A DNA stretch of 64,000 bases from the NCBI RefSeq assembly GCF_026126405.1, contig NZ_JAFMTQ010000012.1:49684-113683 (forward strand), given 5' to 3'. The notes beneath the pieces are model-generated. The model had not been told where the DNA came from, searched no databases, and saw nothing but the letters and a program-made list of their open reading frames with translations. The stretch is from Aureitalea sp. L0-47. Lineage in GTDB: Bacteria; Bacteroidota; Bacteroidia; Flavobacteriales; Flavobacteriaceae. Shown one piece after another: positions 53,985 through 62,871 of this stretch. The position numbers and the translations under genes were made by a program. Positions within the stretch are counted from its first letter, which is position 1, and every line of letters begins with the position of its first letter.

Positions 53985-54556
53985 CACAAGAAATGATCAT
54001 AGCGGGATTTGGTGGCCAGGGAGTATTGTCCATGGGAAAGATCTTAGCCTATGCAGGGATGCTGCAAGGTGAAGAAGTATGCTGGATGCCGTCTTACGGA
54101 CCCGAAATGCGAGGTGGAACCGCGAATGTGACGGTGATCTTAAGTGACGACCGTATTAGTTCGCCATACCTAAAGGTATACGATACCGCCATTATCCTGA
54201 ACCAACAATCCATGGATAAGTTTGAAAATGCCGTAAAACCGGGAGGTATATTGATCTACGATCCCAACGGCATTGTATCACATCCAACGCGGAAAGACAT
54301 TAGGATCTTCCGGGTAGATGGTTATAAACTTGCAACGGAAATGGGTAACAGAAAGGTATTTAATATGATATTGTTGGGTGCATTCCTGAAAATACGCCCG
54401 GTAGTGACTATTAAGAATGTTCTCAAAGGACTAAAAGAATCCTTACCGGAACGCTACCATCACTTGTTACCATTGAACGAAGAAGCAATTACCAAGGGTA
54501 TGGAGAACGTGTTCCCTTACGACGTTGAGAAGGCGTTAACCGCGGAACACGTCTAG
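53981..54556 (+). CDS. 2-oxoacid:ferredoxin oxidoreductase, gamma subunit
   Basis: 191 residues with GFGGQGVLSMGKILAYAGMLQG and MPSYGPEMRGGTANVTVILS, the gamma-subunit hallmarks. Completes the four-subunit VOR/KOR enzyme. The gap to the following CBS gene (55 bases) holds a small GC-rich hairpin (54574-54588). Confidence 0.88.
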   Translation: MTQEMIIAGFGGQGVLSMGKILAYAGMLQGEEVCWMPSYGPEMRGGTANVTVILSDDRISSPYLKVYDTAIILNQQSMDKFENAVKPGGILIYDPNGIVSHPTRKDIRIFRVDGYKLATEMGNRKVFNMILLGAFLKIRPVVTIKNVLKGLKESLPERYHHLLPLNEEAITKGMENVFPYDVEKALTAEHV

Positions 54557-54611
54557 CCTTTGGAAAACCAATAGGCGGGAAAGCCGCCCAATAAACATAA
54601 AGACTAAAATT

Positions 54612-55022
54612 ATGAGTATACAGGTAAAAGACTTTATGACCACATCGGTGCTCACCGCAGCGGGTAATACCACTGTAGGTGAAGTGCGTACGCTGATGAA
54701 AAGGGAAGGGATACACGCCCTTCCGATAGTAGAAGCGATCCCATTAGGTGCGTTAAACATTCGAGGTATAGTGACGGCCACCGATCTCTGCCTTGAAATG
54801 GACGATTCCCGTATCATTGAAGAGGTGTTGAAACCGGGATTGGTACATGTGATCCCTCCGAACACCAATGCCCAAAGTGCAGCAAAGAATATGCTGAAGC
54901 ACAAGATACACCACCTGGTGGTAATGGATGATGGAAAGATAGTTGGGATGATAAGTTCCCAGGATTTTGTTAAGCTAATTGCGAATTATGCGTTGGACAC
55001 GAAAACGGATACAGTTATCTAG
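54612..55022 (+). CDS. CBS-domain pair protein
   Basis: 136 residues with two CBS motifs (VKDFMTTSVLTAAGNTTVGEVR ... RGIVTATDLC; GLVHVIPPNTNAQSAAKNM ... VGMISSQDFVKL). CBS pairs bind adenine nucleotides and often regulate adjacent enzymes. It follows the oxidoreductase genes on the same strand, so regulation of that enzyme by energy charge is inferred. Confidence 0.8.
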   Translation: MSIQVKDFMTTSVLTAAGNTTVGEVRTLMKREGIHALPIVEAIPLGALNIRGIVTATDLCLEMDDSRIIEEVLKPGLVHVIPPNTNAQSAAKNMLKHKIHHLVVMDDGKIVGMISSQDFVKLIANYALDTKTDTVI

Positions 55023-55190
55023 AGCCTCACGAGGGGCGGCACTGGTATTACCCATGGTAATCGCCGGTCATCGTAGTCGGTTAAGTCCGATGCTGGAAGT
55101 ACGTCCGATAAAATCGGTCGAGTAGGACATAGCATGTCATAATGATATATTGATTTACCTGTATATCAGTATAGTTGATTTATTTAAGTT
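55023..55190. other. Unassigned segment after the CBS gene
   Basis: Before the terminator at 55191 this 170-base stretch has unusual composition (GGTCATCGTAGTCGGTTAAG). One frame reads ASRGAALVLPMVIAGHRSRL for 30 codons without a start. It may be a gene remnant or noncoding; nothing decisive. Confidence 0.3.
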
Positions 55191-55218
55191 CAACCCGGTT
55201 CAGGCCGGGTTGTTTTAC
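55191..55218. terminator. Terminator between the oxidoreductase unit and MscS
   Basis: CAACCCGG and CCGGGTTG pair exactly across a six-base loop, followed by TTTTA on the + strand and preceded by a T-poor side on the other. Confidence 0.75.
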
Positions 55219-55250
55219 TTTTATATTGATCTGAATGAATTTAAAGAACC

Positions 55251-56135
55251 CTATGTTGTTTCCTCCTTCGAGAGTCGCAGCTTGTGATCTCTATACATTT
55301 TGTGCTCCAGCACCTGAGAAGGCATTTCAATTCCATTGCTGTCTAAAATGCTTTTGACATCCGTTATCACTTTACTTCGGATGGTATGACCCAGGTAACT
55401 GTCCGGTAATTTCTTATTCGACATTATATCCACCCAGAACAAAACCTGGAGATCGGTAGTGAATTCGCCGAGTTCCTGAACAAGGACATAGGGTGCGGGT
55501 TTCTTCAGCACTTCTTTATTTGTTCCGAAGTAATCCATAATAAGTTCACGGGTCTGGTCCAGAGAACATTCCGGGGCGATCCCAATATTAAATTCTATAC
55601 GTAGAAATCCGTCCTTCGTATAGTTTATAAGTGTATTCTTTATGATGGTGGCGTTTGGAATATAAATGTCCTTTCCTTCAAAATTCCGAAGGTGGGTGAG
55701 ACGAAGATCAAGATCTTCCACCTTCCCTTTATACGTATCCACCTCGATGATGTCTCCAATCTCGAAAGGTCTTTTAATTGCCAGTATGATTCCGGAAAGG
55801 AAGTTCTCACCAATATCTTTGAAAGCAAAACCTATGATAATGGCTCCAATTCCCGCACCGGCTACCAAACTACCCGCTACTGCACCAAAGCCTACAATAT
55901 TCAACCCGATAATTAATCCGAAAATGTAAAACGACCATTTAACAGACTGGGAAATGAAATTCGAAATGATACTGTCCTGCCATTTACGCTGTATCCGTTT
56001 TCCCAGGATGATATAGAACAATTTACCCAGCAAAATAAACAGCACAATTACTATTAGTGCCGTTATGATCTTTGGGAGCAAATTAGTTAGCTCTATATAG
56101 TATTCTTTAAAGATCGTTCCGAGATCTATTGTCAT
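55251..56135 (-). CDS. MscS-family mechanosensitive channel, small
   Basis: 294 residues with helix near the N-terminus (LPKIITALIVIVLFILLGKLFYIIL), the pore helix (VAGAGIGAIIIGFAFKDIGENFLSG) and a beta domain beginning PFEIGDIIEVDTYKGKVEDLDL. Opens on membrane tension to protect against osmotic downshift. Separate from but adjacent to a second, larger paralogue. Confidence 0.9.
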   Translation of the reverse strand: MTIDLGTIFKEYYIELTNLLPKIITALIVIVLFILLGKLFYIILGKRIQRKWQDSIISNFISQSVKWSFYIFGLIIGLNIVGFGAVAGSLVAGAGIGAIIIGFAFKDIGENFLSGIILAIKRPFEIGDIIEVDTYKGKVEDLDLRLTHLRNFEGKDIYIPNATIIKNTLINYTKDGFLRIEFNIGIAPECSLDQTRELIMDYFGTNKEVLKKPAPYVLVQELGEFTTDLQVLFWVDIMSNKKLPDSYLGHTIRSKVITDVKSILDSNGIEMPSQVLEHKMYRDHKLRLSKEETT

Positions 56136-56196
56136 CTTATTTCAGTTTTAAAGTGAATAAATTATGGTAGCCTTCAGGCTTCGCTTGTTGGATTCG

Positions 56197-57117
56197 TCAC
56201 TGTTTTTTAATGTCCAGTTGTACTTCGGGTAAACCAACCAATTCAAATGTAGCCGAAGCAAGGGACACCTTGCCTTCCGTAGCTTGCAGGCCTTCATTTA
56301 TTTGTTTGAATAAGGCACTTTTTGTCAGTCGCCTTTTTTTGTAATCAACTACATACCTGAGGGTGAACTCTATCCAGTTATCGGTTAGTTTTATTGAAAT
56401 TGTAGGTTCAACATTGGCGTCTTCAATAAGATATTTTTTAACCATTTTCTTCCAATGTTCTTTAGCGAATTTGGTGTATTCAGCCAGCATGGTTTGCGCG
56501 TTTTCCAATACGATCTGCTGGGCTAATTGAACGTCTGAACCATATTTGACCGGTAAGATGATCTCATCCCAAACAAAAGGGAAGTCGGTCGAATAATTGT
56601 GCACATTGCCTTTGAAAACGAAGGCGTTACTCACCTGCACAATACGACCACTGTAATTGTCACTATTGGACCATTGCCCGATTTCCATCAGTGTTGTTTT
56701 GGTAATGCTTATATCTATCACATCGCCTTTCACATTGTTGATCTCTATACGATCACCTGGGTTGTAGATATTGGAAGCGAAAATAGCGATCCATCCGGCT
56801 ATACTCAGTATCACCTCCTGAAGGGCAAACGCCAGACCGGCGCTTATGAGTCCGATGGCAATGGTAAAGTACTGTACGTTACCGGTAAAAGTAATAATGG
56901 CCAGCAGTACAACAAGTGTGTAACTAAAAAGTCTTACAACCTTACGTGCACGATAACGCATAGTGTTATCGGCAACCGTTCGGGTGATTGCTTTTCGGAC
57001 TAGCCAGGTGACAAAAATGATAAAAAACGTCCACAGCAGGAATTGGGCGAGCTGTATCAGGAGATCGCTTGATTCAAGGCTTTTGAATTCCAGTAAAATA
57101 CGTTCAAATTCTTTCAT
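56197..57117 (-). CDS. MscS-family mechanosensitive channel, divergent paralogue
   Basis: 306 residues: two or three helices (LAQFLLWTFFIIFVTWLVRKA, VVRLFSYTLVVLLAIITF), pore-like helix (ISAGLAFALQEVILSIAGWIAIFASNIYN) and a beta domain (PGDRIEINNVKGDVIDISITKTTLMEIG). The C-terminal part is longer than in the neighbour and has a WKKMVKKYLIEDANVEPTIS stretch. Probably a specialised channel; ion selectivity unknown. Confidence 0.85.
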   Translation of the reverse strand: MKEFERILLEFKSLESSDLLIQLAQFLLWTFFIIFVTWLVRKAITRTVADNTMRYRARKVVRLFSYTLVVLLAIITFTGNVQYFTIAIGLISAGLAFALQEVILSIAGWIAIFASNIYNPGDRIEINNVKGDVIDISITKTTLMEIGQWSNSDNYSGRIVQVSNAFVFKGNVHNYSTDFPFVWDEIILPVKYGSDVQLAQQIVLENAQTMLAEYTKFAKEHWKKMVKKYLIEDANVEPTISIKLTDNWIEFTLRYVVDYKKRRLTKSALFKQINEGLQATEGKVSLASATFELVGLPEVQLDIKKQ

Positions 57118-57169
57118 TTCTGAATAGGTTTACTGCCTCTAAATGTATTGTAAGGCCCTGATTCCGTGA

Positions 57170-57901
57170 TTACTTCAATAGTATATTAAAGATAGTGACT
57201 ATTCCTATTATAAGGATGAAGAATAGAGACAACTTTCGGAATTTATCCTGAGGTATATATTTTAAAATCCGTTTGCCAATATAGGAACCCAGCAAACCGA
57301 TAACAAAAAGGAAAGGCACATATTTCAGATCATGAGCATGGATATACCCATTGTTGTAATAGACAAAGGTTCGGGAGAAATCGATCATAAAGTCGATAAA
57401 TGCCGATGTGGCGATGAATACGCTTTTTTCCAGGTTGAAGGCAGCCATGGTGAGGCCTCGGATAGCCCCTCCCGTTCCCAGGAAACCGGCTGAAAAACCG
57501 GATGCAGAGCCTCCCAGGATAGCGTTCCTTGTTTTGGGGCTGATCACAATCTTATTGAAAATGATGAAAAGCAGGCTGAACGCGATCAGGAAGATCCCCA
57601 GGATAAGTTCCAGGTAGTTGCTCTGAAAGATCTTGGATAGATAGCCCCCAACGATCACAAATAGTACTGAGGGAACTCCTATGGTGAGTAATAATTTCTT
57701 ATTCAGCCCTTTCTTGAACAGCATGATCTTGCTGAGGTTGCTCGAAAGGTGAAAGAGAGCCGTTAGTCCCAGCACCGAATAAAAATCGAAATAGAAATTC
57801 CCAAGTGGTACGAAGAACACAGAAGAACCAAATCCACCTATAGTCCCGATCACCTCTGCCACCAGGGCAAGTAACAAGAAGATGTAATTAATATCCTTCA
57901 T
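57170..57901 (-). CDS. Sulfite exporter TauE/SafE family permease
   Basis: 243 residues with eight hydrophobic helices and the two TauE/SafE half-motifs (GTIGGFGSSVFFVPLGNFYF and GGSASGFSAGFLGTGGAIRG). Members move sulfite, sulfonate or other small organic anions. Its closeness to the sulfonolipid-like genes is not meaningful (50 kb apart). Monocistronic, divergent from the large gene at 58251. Confidence 0.85.
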   Translation of the reverse strand: MKDINYIFLLLALVAEVIGTIGGFGSSVFFVPLGNFYFDFYSVLGLTALFHLSSNLSKIMLFKKGLNKKLLLTIGVPSVLFVIVGGYLSKIFQSNYLELILGIFLIAFSLLFIIFNKIVISPKTRNAILGGSASGFSAGFLGTGGAIRGLTMAAFNLEKSVFIATSAFIDFMIDFSRTFVYYNNGYIHAHDLKYVPFLFVIGLLGSYIGKRILKYIPQDKFRKLSLFFILIIGIVTIFNILLK

Positions 57902-58250
57902 TGGGACCGATCTGCCAATTAAAAGAATTTAACCGCCGTACCAATTGATAGTACCGTGCATTAAAGATACTAAACGCCTGTTGTTCGAGGCGTGTTTAAA
58001 GTATTTATTCTGAATTTTCATGCATGAAACCAAAATCCGAAAACCTCGTGTGGGATGAATGATCAATACCTTGAATTTTGTCATGTCCTCCACAAAAATT
58101 ACAATGTTTTTTTAATTATTTATTCACTTCTGATGAATATCATTGCGTAGATTTTGATATGCGCTTAGTTTTATTCTGGCTCATGTGAAGTTCGTTCCAG
58201 GGACTGTCTGCATGGCCTTTTGCTGTTAGTAACGGGTTAAATTTAGCTCC
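57902..58250. other. Divergent intergenic region with an FNR/CRP-like site
   Basis: No gene seen. It contains a hairpin (AAACGCCT/AGGCGT, 57972-57996) near the permease start, and the TGATGAATATCA site with a TAGTTTTA box for the large gene. Confidence 0.5.
58131..58142. promoter_or_regulatory. FNR/CRP-like site upstream of the large gene
   Basis: TGAT-GAAT-ATCA matches the half-sites of the FNR box. Its centre is 29.5 bases before a TAGTTTTA -7-like box at 58166-58173, the same distance as in the oxidoreductase operon. Confidence 0.45.
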
Positions 58251-61200
58251 ATGAATAGATCCGCACCTCTTCGAAAAACGCTGCTTTTTTCACTACTTTT
58301 CTTATACACATTACTTTCATTTGCTCAAACAGTTCGTATTACCCACCCCGGGAATTTATCCGATTCCTGGATCTACAATCCGAATTCCACAGATACTAGT
58401 TATTCTGTCTACTATACCAGCAATCTCAATATGGGGCAGGGAGATGATGTAGCTCAATTATTCCTGAATTACCTGGGAAACACTGGAGGAATCAGGATCG
58501 GTGCTTCAGGAGCACCCCCCAGTTCTTTTTACAATGCTTATGTGGTTGATTATGAATATCCGCAGTACGTTGAGGCGGTCCAGGAATATAACCGGCAAAA
58601 CAATGCCATCTTATCCTATGAAGAGTACTTCAAAAGAAAATACCCGAATAACCGGGCTCCCAATGTGCAAATGGGTGAGATAAGTGGCAGGACTACGATT
58701 TTTTATGCGGATAGGTCAGACCCTAATCACGTAGAATATTGCTATTTTATTTTTCTGAACAACAACCTCGGTGTGTTCATTAGATCTGGTGTGAATTACA
58801 TCAAGGACAAAAGTCCATTGACGTTCAGACAGTACCAGGATCTAATGTTCCAGCATGTGCAGGAATTGGAGTTTGAACTTATCGATGCGCCTCCGCCAAC
58901 AACAACACCTTCCAGTTCCGATAACGACGGTATTATCTGGGTAGTGGTGATAGGGGCAGTCATCATTGCTTCCGTGATTGGTTTGGCCAAACTTTTAACC
59001 AAGTCAAAACCAAAGAAACAGCCGGAAAAAACCAAACCCCAACCAAAACAGCAAAAACAAAAGAAGCAGCAGAAAAAACAGACCTATTATGTGCTTCAAT
59101 TGAACCAGGGTGAATTTGCCCTGGACCTTCAGAAACCACAAACCCTGGAGGCCAAGGTTTGGAGGGTTACCGAAAAGGATAAAAAGGTAGTTAGTGCGAA
59201 TATCAGCGTTCAGAATTCAGAAAGAGCATTGAAGATCATGCCGTTTACCACTGTTGGAACACTTAACAGTACGCTTACCCTTTTAGATAAACCGCAAAAC
59301 AACGAATTTAAAATAACGGTTTTCGCATCAGCCGCGGGTAGCAATCACAAGGCGGAAGTGCTAATAAAAGCAAGCACAGAGAAGAAATTAGTAGTTAAGA
59401 CCTCGCCTAACAACAAGCGGAGCTTACGCCCCAACTTAGACTTAAAACTGGGCTGCTATGCCAAGGTTGTGGACGAACGGGGCGATGACATGCCTGATCT
59501 CACTGCTGAAATACAATTCAAAAAACAAAGTGAGTGGCTGGACCTTTCGGAAGCCGTTGAAGACGATGGTTGGAAGGCCATTAATATTGAAGCTTCAGAT
59601 CCGGATGCCAATGCGGCTGTGTCCCACCCACCGGAATCGGTTGTGGTTTCAGTACTCATGGAGAAGGTGCCGGAAGATGAGCAAATTTTACAAGAAGACA
59701 TAGAGATACAGTTGCTGGATTGTAAGATAGATACCAGTGTAGATACCCACGATCTGAACTTTACCGCTTCAGGAGAGAAAACAGAGCTTAATTTCGATGC
59801 CTTTATTGAAGGCTGTGATGGCAGCGAACCTTGGGATTTCAAAGCCTCGTATCAAAATGACGAAGGGGAACCTGATACGGCACTTTCCCTGGTGTCTGTC
59901 CTGAAAGTATCCGATACCAAAGCGAAAGTAACGCTGGTGGGGCCTGAGATAATTCCTTCAGAGGATGAGCAGTCCATTCAGAAAAAACTGGTGATCTCCG
60001 CACAGCAAAAGGACGAAGAACCGCTGGAACGACACCTCTATGTGTACGTATCCCACGAAGGACTCTACATTACCAAAGGGCTCGATAAAAAAGGGGAGTT
60101 GGCATACCTGGCCAAGGGAGATATTCAGAAGGAACTGGAATTCAGCCTGTATTATCTGAATGAGAATACAAACAAGCTGGAAGTCGATGCCGCAGCCTTA
60201 AAGAACCTTACTTTCGAACTGCAGGGTGATAAGCTGGTGCACAGGAATATAGACCAAGCCATGCAAACTGAGTTTGTTTTCGACAGCCTGGTCACCACAA
60301 TCCCTCGTGCCAGGTATTTCTACAATGCCCCGCTGAAGTTCCCCGGCTTTGGTGATGTCCACGAACTCCTTTACAAGGTTTCGGCTCCGGTTACAGAAAC
60401 CGATCGTCCGGAAGCCTTCGAAAAGATACTGAAACTGAAAGTACAGACCTATGGTATAGGTGAGAAGTTCCCGAAATGGCGGGAGGCATACGATAACTGT
60501 ATTAAGGCTATTTACCTGGTTCCGGAGTCGGACCAACGCAAGCAACTCCTGGAACTGCTAGAGCGCCACAAATACAAGATGGATATAGAGGGAATGGTGG
60601 AATTCCGAAGGAAGATATGGAGTGCCGCCCACGACCTCATGATCAACAAAAGGGATGGTTACCTCGCCATCGCCAACTGGCATACAGCAATAATCGATAC
60701 CCTGGAATGGGTAGTTTGGATGGGCGATATTGCCTTCCAGGTAGTTGTGGCGACCTACACCGGCTCCTTTGCGGGCTTTGCTGCCAGCGCTTTTAAAGAA
60801 ACGGCGCTTACCGGTTACAAGATGGCGATAGAAGGTAAGTCGGTGGATGAATACATCGACGCACAACTGGAAACCTATAAACAGATGGTGTACAGTGCTT
60901 CAAAAGGTCAGATCGTAAGCACCCGCACCATCGAAAAGTTCTACAAAGGCAGTAAGACCAAGGTATGGGCCATCTACGCGGTTGCCACCTTTGCTATGGC
61001 ATATAAACGACTGGGATCCGTGCCTGAAGCAGCCAAGTTCACTGCTCGCCAGTTGAGGGATGAGGCCATTATTAGGTTCTTGCAAGGAAAGGTGATGAAG
61101 CAGAAGGCCCAAAAAACCGCAGATGCCAAAGCAGAGAAACTAGCGAAGAAGATCAGGAAAGGCAAAGGGGACTATGAAAAAGCAGGACATCCACCTGATG

Positions 61201-61916
61201 TGAGCGGTTATACCAGTGCCAGTATGAAGGCCATTCAGAGGATCGCTAATAAGCTAAACATTAAGATAATCACAAGGCCTACCAATGCGGCGGCACGAAA
61301 ACTTTTGAAATCAGGCCAGGCCGTTCCCAAGAAGATGTTCGTAAAGAATAAGACCATTAGCGAACTGGACACCTACATCGGAGCCAAGAAAGGGAATATT
61401 GGAAAAGTGGGTAGTTTCCACCCTGAATTCAACAAGAAAATGATGAAGAACCTGTCGCCGGCCAAACGGGATGCAATAGTCAAACGCTACAAACAAAGGC
61501 ACAGGGAGTGGCAGAATCAAAAAGATCACATCGAGAAGTATACCGATGCCGGAAAACTACATGTTGAAGATGGAGTGGTTTATTCCGGAAAAAAAGGGGG
61601 AAAAGGCAAACCCTTCACAGGCGACATTGATATTTTCGATATCAGGGGACCGAATGGCGAACGCCTCACCCGAGCACAGTACGATCGGGCCATAAAACAC
61701 CTGGTCGATTCGGGTGTGACCAATGTTGAACACGGCGCACACCTGTGGTGGGAGTATATGAAAACCGGCAGTTCGAAGGATATCAAAGTAAACAAAGGTA
61801 TATACAAGAAGATCGCTAAGGGACATTCTAAGGGAGGAGAACCTCTGGTAGAATTTGAACCCGGAAGCGGGGGAGGCGTTAAGATTAAAACGATATTCTA
61901 CAAAGGGGCCGCATAA
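58251..61916 (+). CDS. Large membrane-anchored protein with putative C-terminal EF/ExoY-like nucleotidyl cyclase domain
   Basis: 1221 residues. Signal peptide to about residue 25 (LYTLLSFAQ); residues 26-226 a globular region; one membrane helix at 228-248 (IIWVVVIGAVIIASVIGLAKL); a Lys/Gln/Pro-rich linker 250-277; beta-rich, acidic domains to about 720 with few features; helical region 740-960 with a hydrophobic patch (LEWVVWMGDIAFQVVVATY, 818-836). From 992 the sequence resembles edema-factor/ExoY/CyaA cyclases: RIANKLNIKIITRPTNAAAR, SGQAVPKKMFVKNKTI, FTGDIDIFDIRG with D1125/D1127 as metal ligands and TNVEHGAH with H1161/H1164. The SSxWG block is changed. Cyclase activity is inferred. Two genes follow closely; the first could be a partner or immunity protein. 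Confidence 0.5.
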   Translation: MNRSAPLRKTLLFSLLFLYTLLSFAQTVRITHPGNLSDSWIYNPNSTDTSYSVYYTSNLNMGQGDDVAQLFLNYLGNTGGIRIGASGAPPSSFYNAYVVDYEYPQYVEAVQEYNRQNNAILSYEEYFKRKYPNNRAPNVQMGEISGRTTIFYADRSDPNHVEYCYFIFLNNNLGVFIRSGVNYIKDKSPLTFRQYQDLMFQHVQELEFELIDAPPPTTTPSSSDNDGIIWVVVIGAVIIASVIGLAKLLTKSKPKKQPEKTKPQPKQQKQKKQQKKQTYYVLQLNQGEFALDLQKPQTLEAKVWRVTEKDKKVVSANISVQNSERALKIMPFTTVGTLNSTLTLLDKPQNNEFKITVFASAAGSNHKAEVLIKASTEKKLVVKTSPNNKRSLRPNLDLKLGCYAKVVDERGDDMPDLTAEIQFKKQSEWLDLSEAVEDDGWKAINIEASDPDANAAVSHPPESVVVSVLMEKVPEDEQILQEDIEIQLLDCKIDTSVDTHDLNFTASGEKTELNFDAFIEGCDGSEPWDFKASYQNDEGEPDTALSLVSVLKVSDTKAKVTLVGPEIIPSEDEQSIQKKLVISAQQKDEEPLERHLYVYVSHEGLYITKGLDKKGELAYLAKGDIQKELEFSLYYLNENTNKLEVDAAALKNLTFELQGDKLVHRNIDQAMQTEFVFDSLVTTIPRARYFYNAPLKFPGFGDVHELLYKVSAPVTETDRPEAFEKILKLKVQTYGIGEKFPKWREAYDNCIKAIYLVPESDQRKQLLELLERHKYKMDIEGMVEFRRKIWSAAHDLMINKRDGYLAIANWHTAIIDTLEWVVWMGDIAFQVVVATYTGSFAGFAASAFKETALTGYKMAIEGKSVDEYIDAQLETYKQMVYSASKGQIVSTRTIEKFYKGSKTKVWAIYAVATFAMAYKRLGSVPEAAKFTARQLRDEAIIRFLQGKVMKQKAQKTADAKAEKLAKKIRKGKGDYEKAGHPPDVSGYTSASMKAIQRIANKLNIKIITRPTNAAARKLLKSGQAVPKKMFVKNKTISELDTYIGAKKGNIGKVGSFHPEFNKKMMKNLSPAKRDAIVKRYKQRHREWQNQKDHIEKYTDAGKLHVEDGVVYSGKKGGKGKPFTGDIDIFDIRGPNGERLTRAQYDRAIKHLVDSGVTNVEHGAHLWWEYMKTGSSKDIKVNKGIYKKIAKGHSKGGEPLVEFEPGSGGGVKIKTIFYKGAA

Positions 61917-61936
61917 CTGAAAAATGGAAAACAACT

Positions 61937-62860
61937 ATGAGGGAAGTTCAATTTACCATGGAAGAAAGGAAAAAGCTGGTCGCAGATTTCTACCGACTCA
62001 GGAGCCAGGTTGAAGACCTGACCAACCAAATGGAGGAGAACCCTGGGGATGAGGCATTGCAAGTTCGTTTGGACGAGGAATACGACAGGGCCATGGCTGA
62101 ACTCGAAGAGATTTCAGAGACTTACACCAATGGATTGCCTCGAATTGAGATATCCCGCTGTCCATTTACCGGGGAATCCTATAGTTTTTCCTGCGACACG
62201 AACGGACTGGACGGCCCCTGGTGGGATGCTGAAAAACCCTTGCGGGCAGTGGATGAGGAAAGTGAAACTTATTATGCACTCACCGGGAGTGTGAACATCA
62301 TAGGCGCAGCGCCGGATATTCCATTTGCTGTAAAACCTGGTCCCGCCGTGCCCTGGGTTTCACCACGACTCCTGGAGAACGAAGATATCTGCGCAGTGTT
62401 GTCGCACCTGAAAGTTGGATTGTACGATGCCTATGTAGTGGTCTATTTTTCCAAAGACAGGAGCTATGAGATAGAGCGGATCAATACCTGGGGGACCGAT
62501 GCTTACTTTTCGCAAGATATTGACGGAGCAGCGGTGATGGGAAGCACCTTCGACGAACCCGCCGATTACGATTTCGATATCGCCCCATGGATAGAAAAAG
62601 GAAAATTGAAATGGATTCCGATAGGTGATAAGACCCTCGAACTGCAGGATAGTATAGAGAATTGTCCTTACCTCGATATTGACGGTTATACCTATCCTGT
62701 TTTACTTCGGAATAAAATTCTTGAAAACTCCATGATCACTTTGGACCTGGACGATGAAGAAGTATCCGAAGAAAAAGAGATCAACTTTTGCCCGGAATGT
62801 GGTGCTGATGTCGAGCCCGAGAGTAATTTCTGCGCAAAATGCGGACATAAACTACGCTAA
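61937..62860 (+). CDS. Zinc-ribbon protein following the large gene
   Basis: 307 residues, cytoplasmic. An N-terminal helix/coiled coil (EERKKLVADFYRLRSQVEDL), a middle domain with EISRCPFTGESYSF and a Trp/Pro-rich PAVPWVSPRLLENEDICAVL, and a C-terminal double-Cys zinc ribbon, CPECGADVEPESNFCAKCG. It starts 20 bases after the large gene's stop. No family recognised. Position suggests a cognate partner, chaperone or immunity protein of the large gene, without direct evidence. Confidence 0.6.
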   Translation: MREVQFTMEERKKLVADFYRLRSQVEDLTNQMEENPGDEALQVRLDEEYDRAMAELEEISETYTNGLPRIEISRCPFTGESYSFSCDTNGLDGPWWDAEKPLRAVDEESETYYALTGSVNIIGAAPDIPFAVKPGPAVPWVSPRLLENEDICAVLSHLKVGLYDAYVVVYFSKDRSYEIERINTWGTDAYFSQDIDGAAVMGSTFDEPADYDFDIAPWIEKGKLKWIPIGDKTLELQDSIENCPYLDIDGYTYPVLLRNKILENSMITLDLDDEEVSEEKEINFCPECGADVEPESNFCAKCGHKLR

Positions 62861-62871
62861 AGAAGTATAGG

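Noticed and set aside
59456..59842. 128-codon minus-strand ORF inside the large gene
   Set aside because: Ser-rich antisense frame of an acidic coding region; no start context and no hallmarks.
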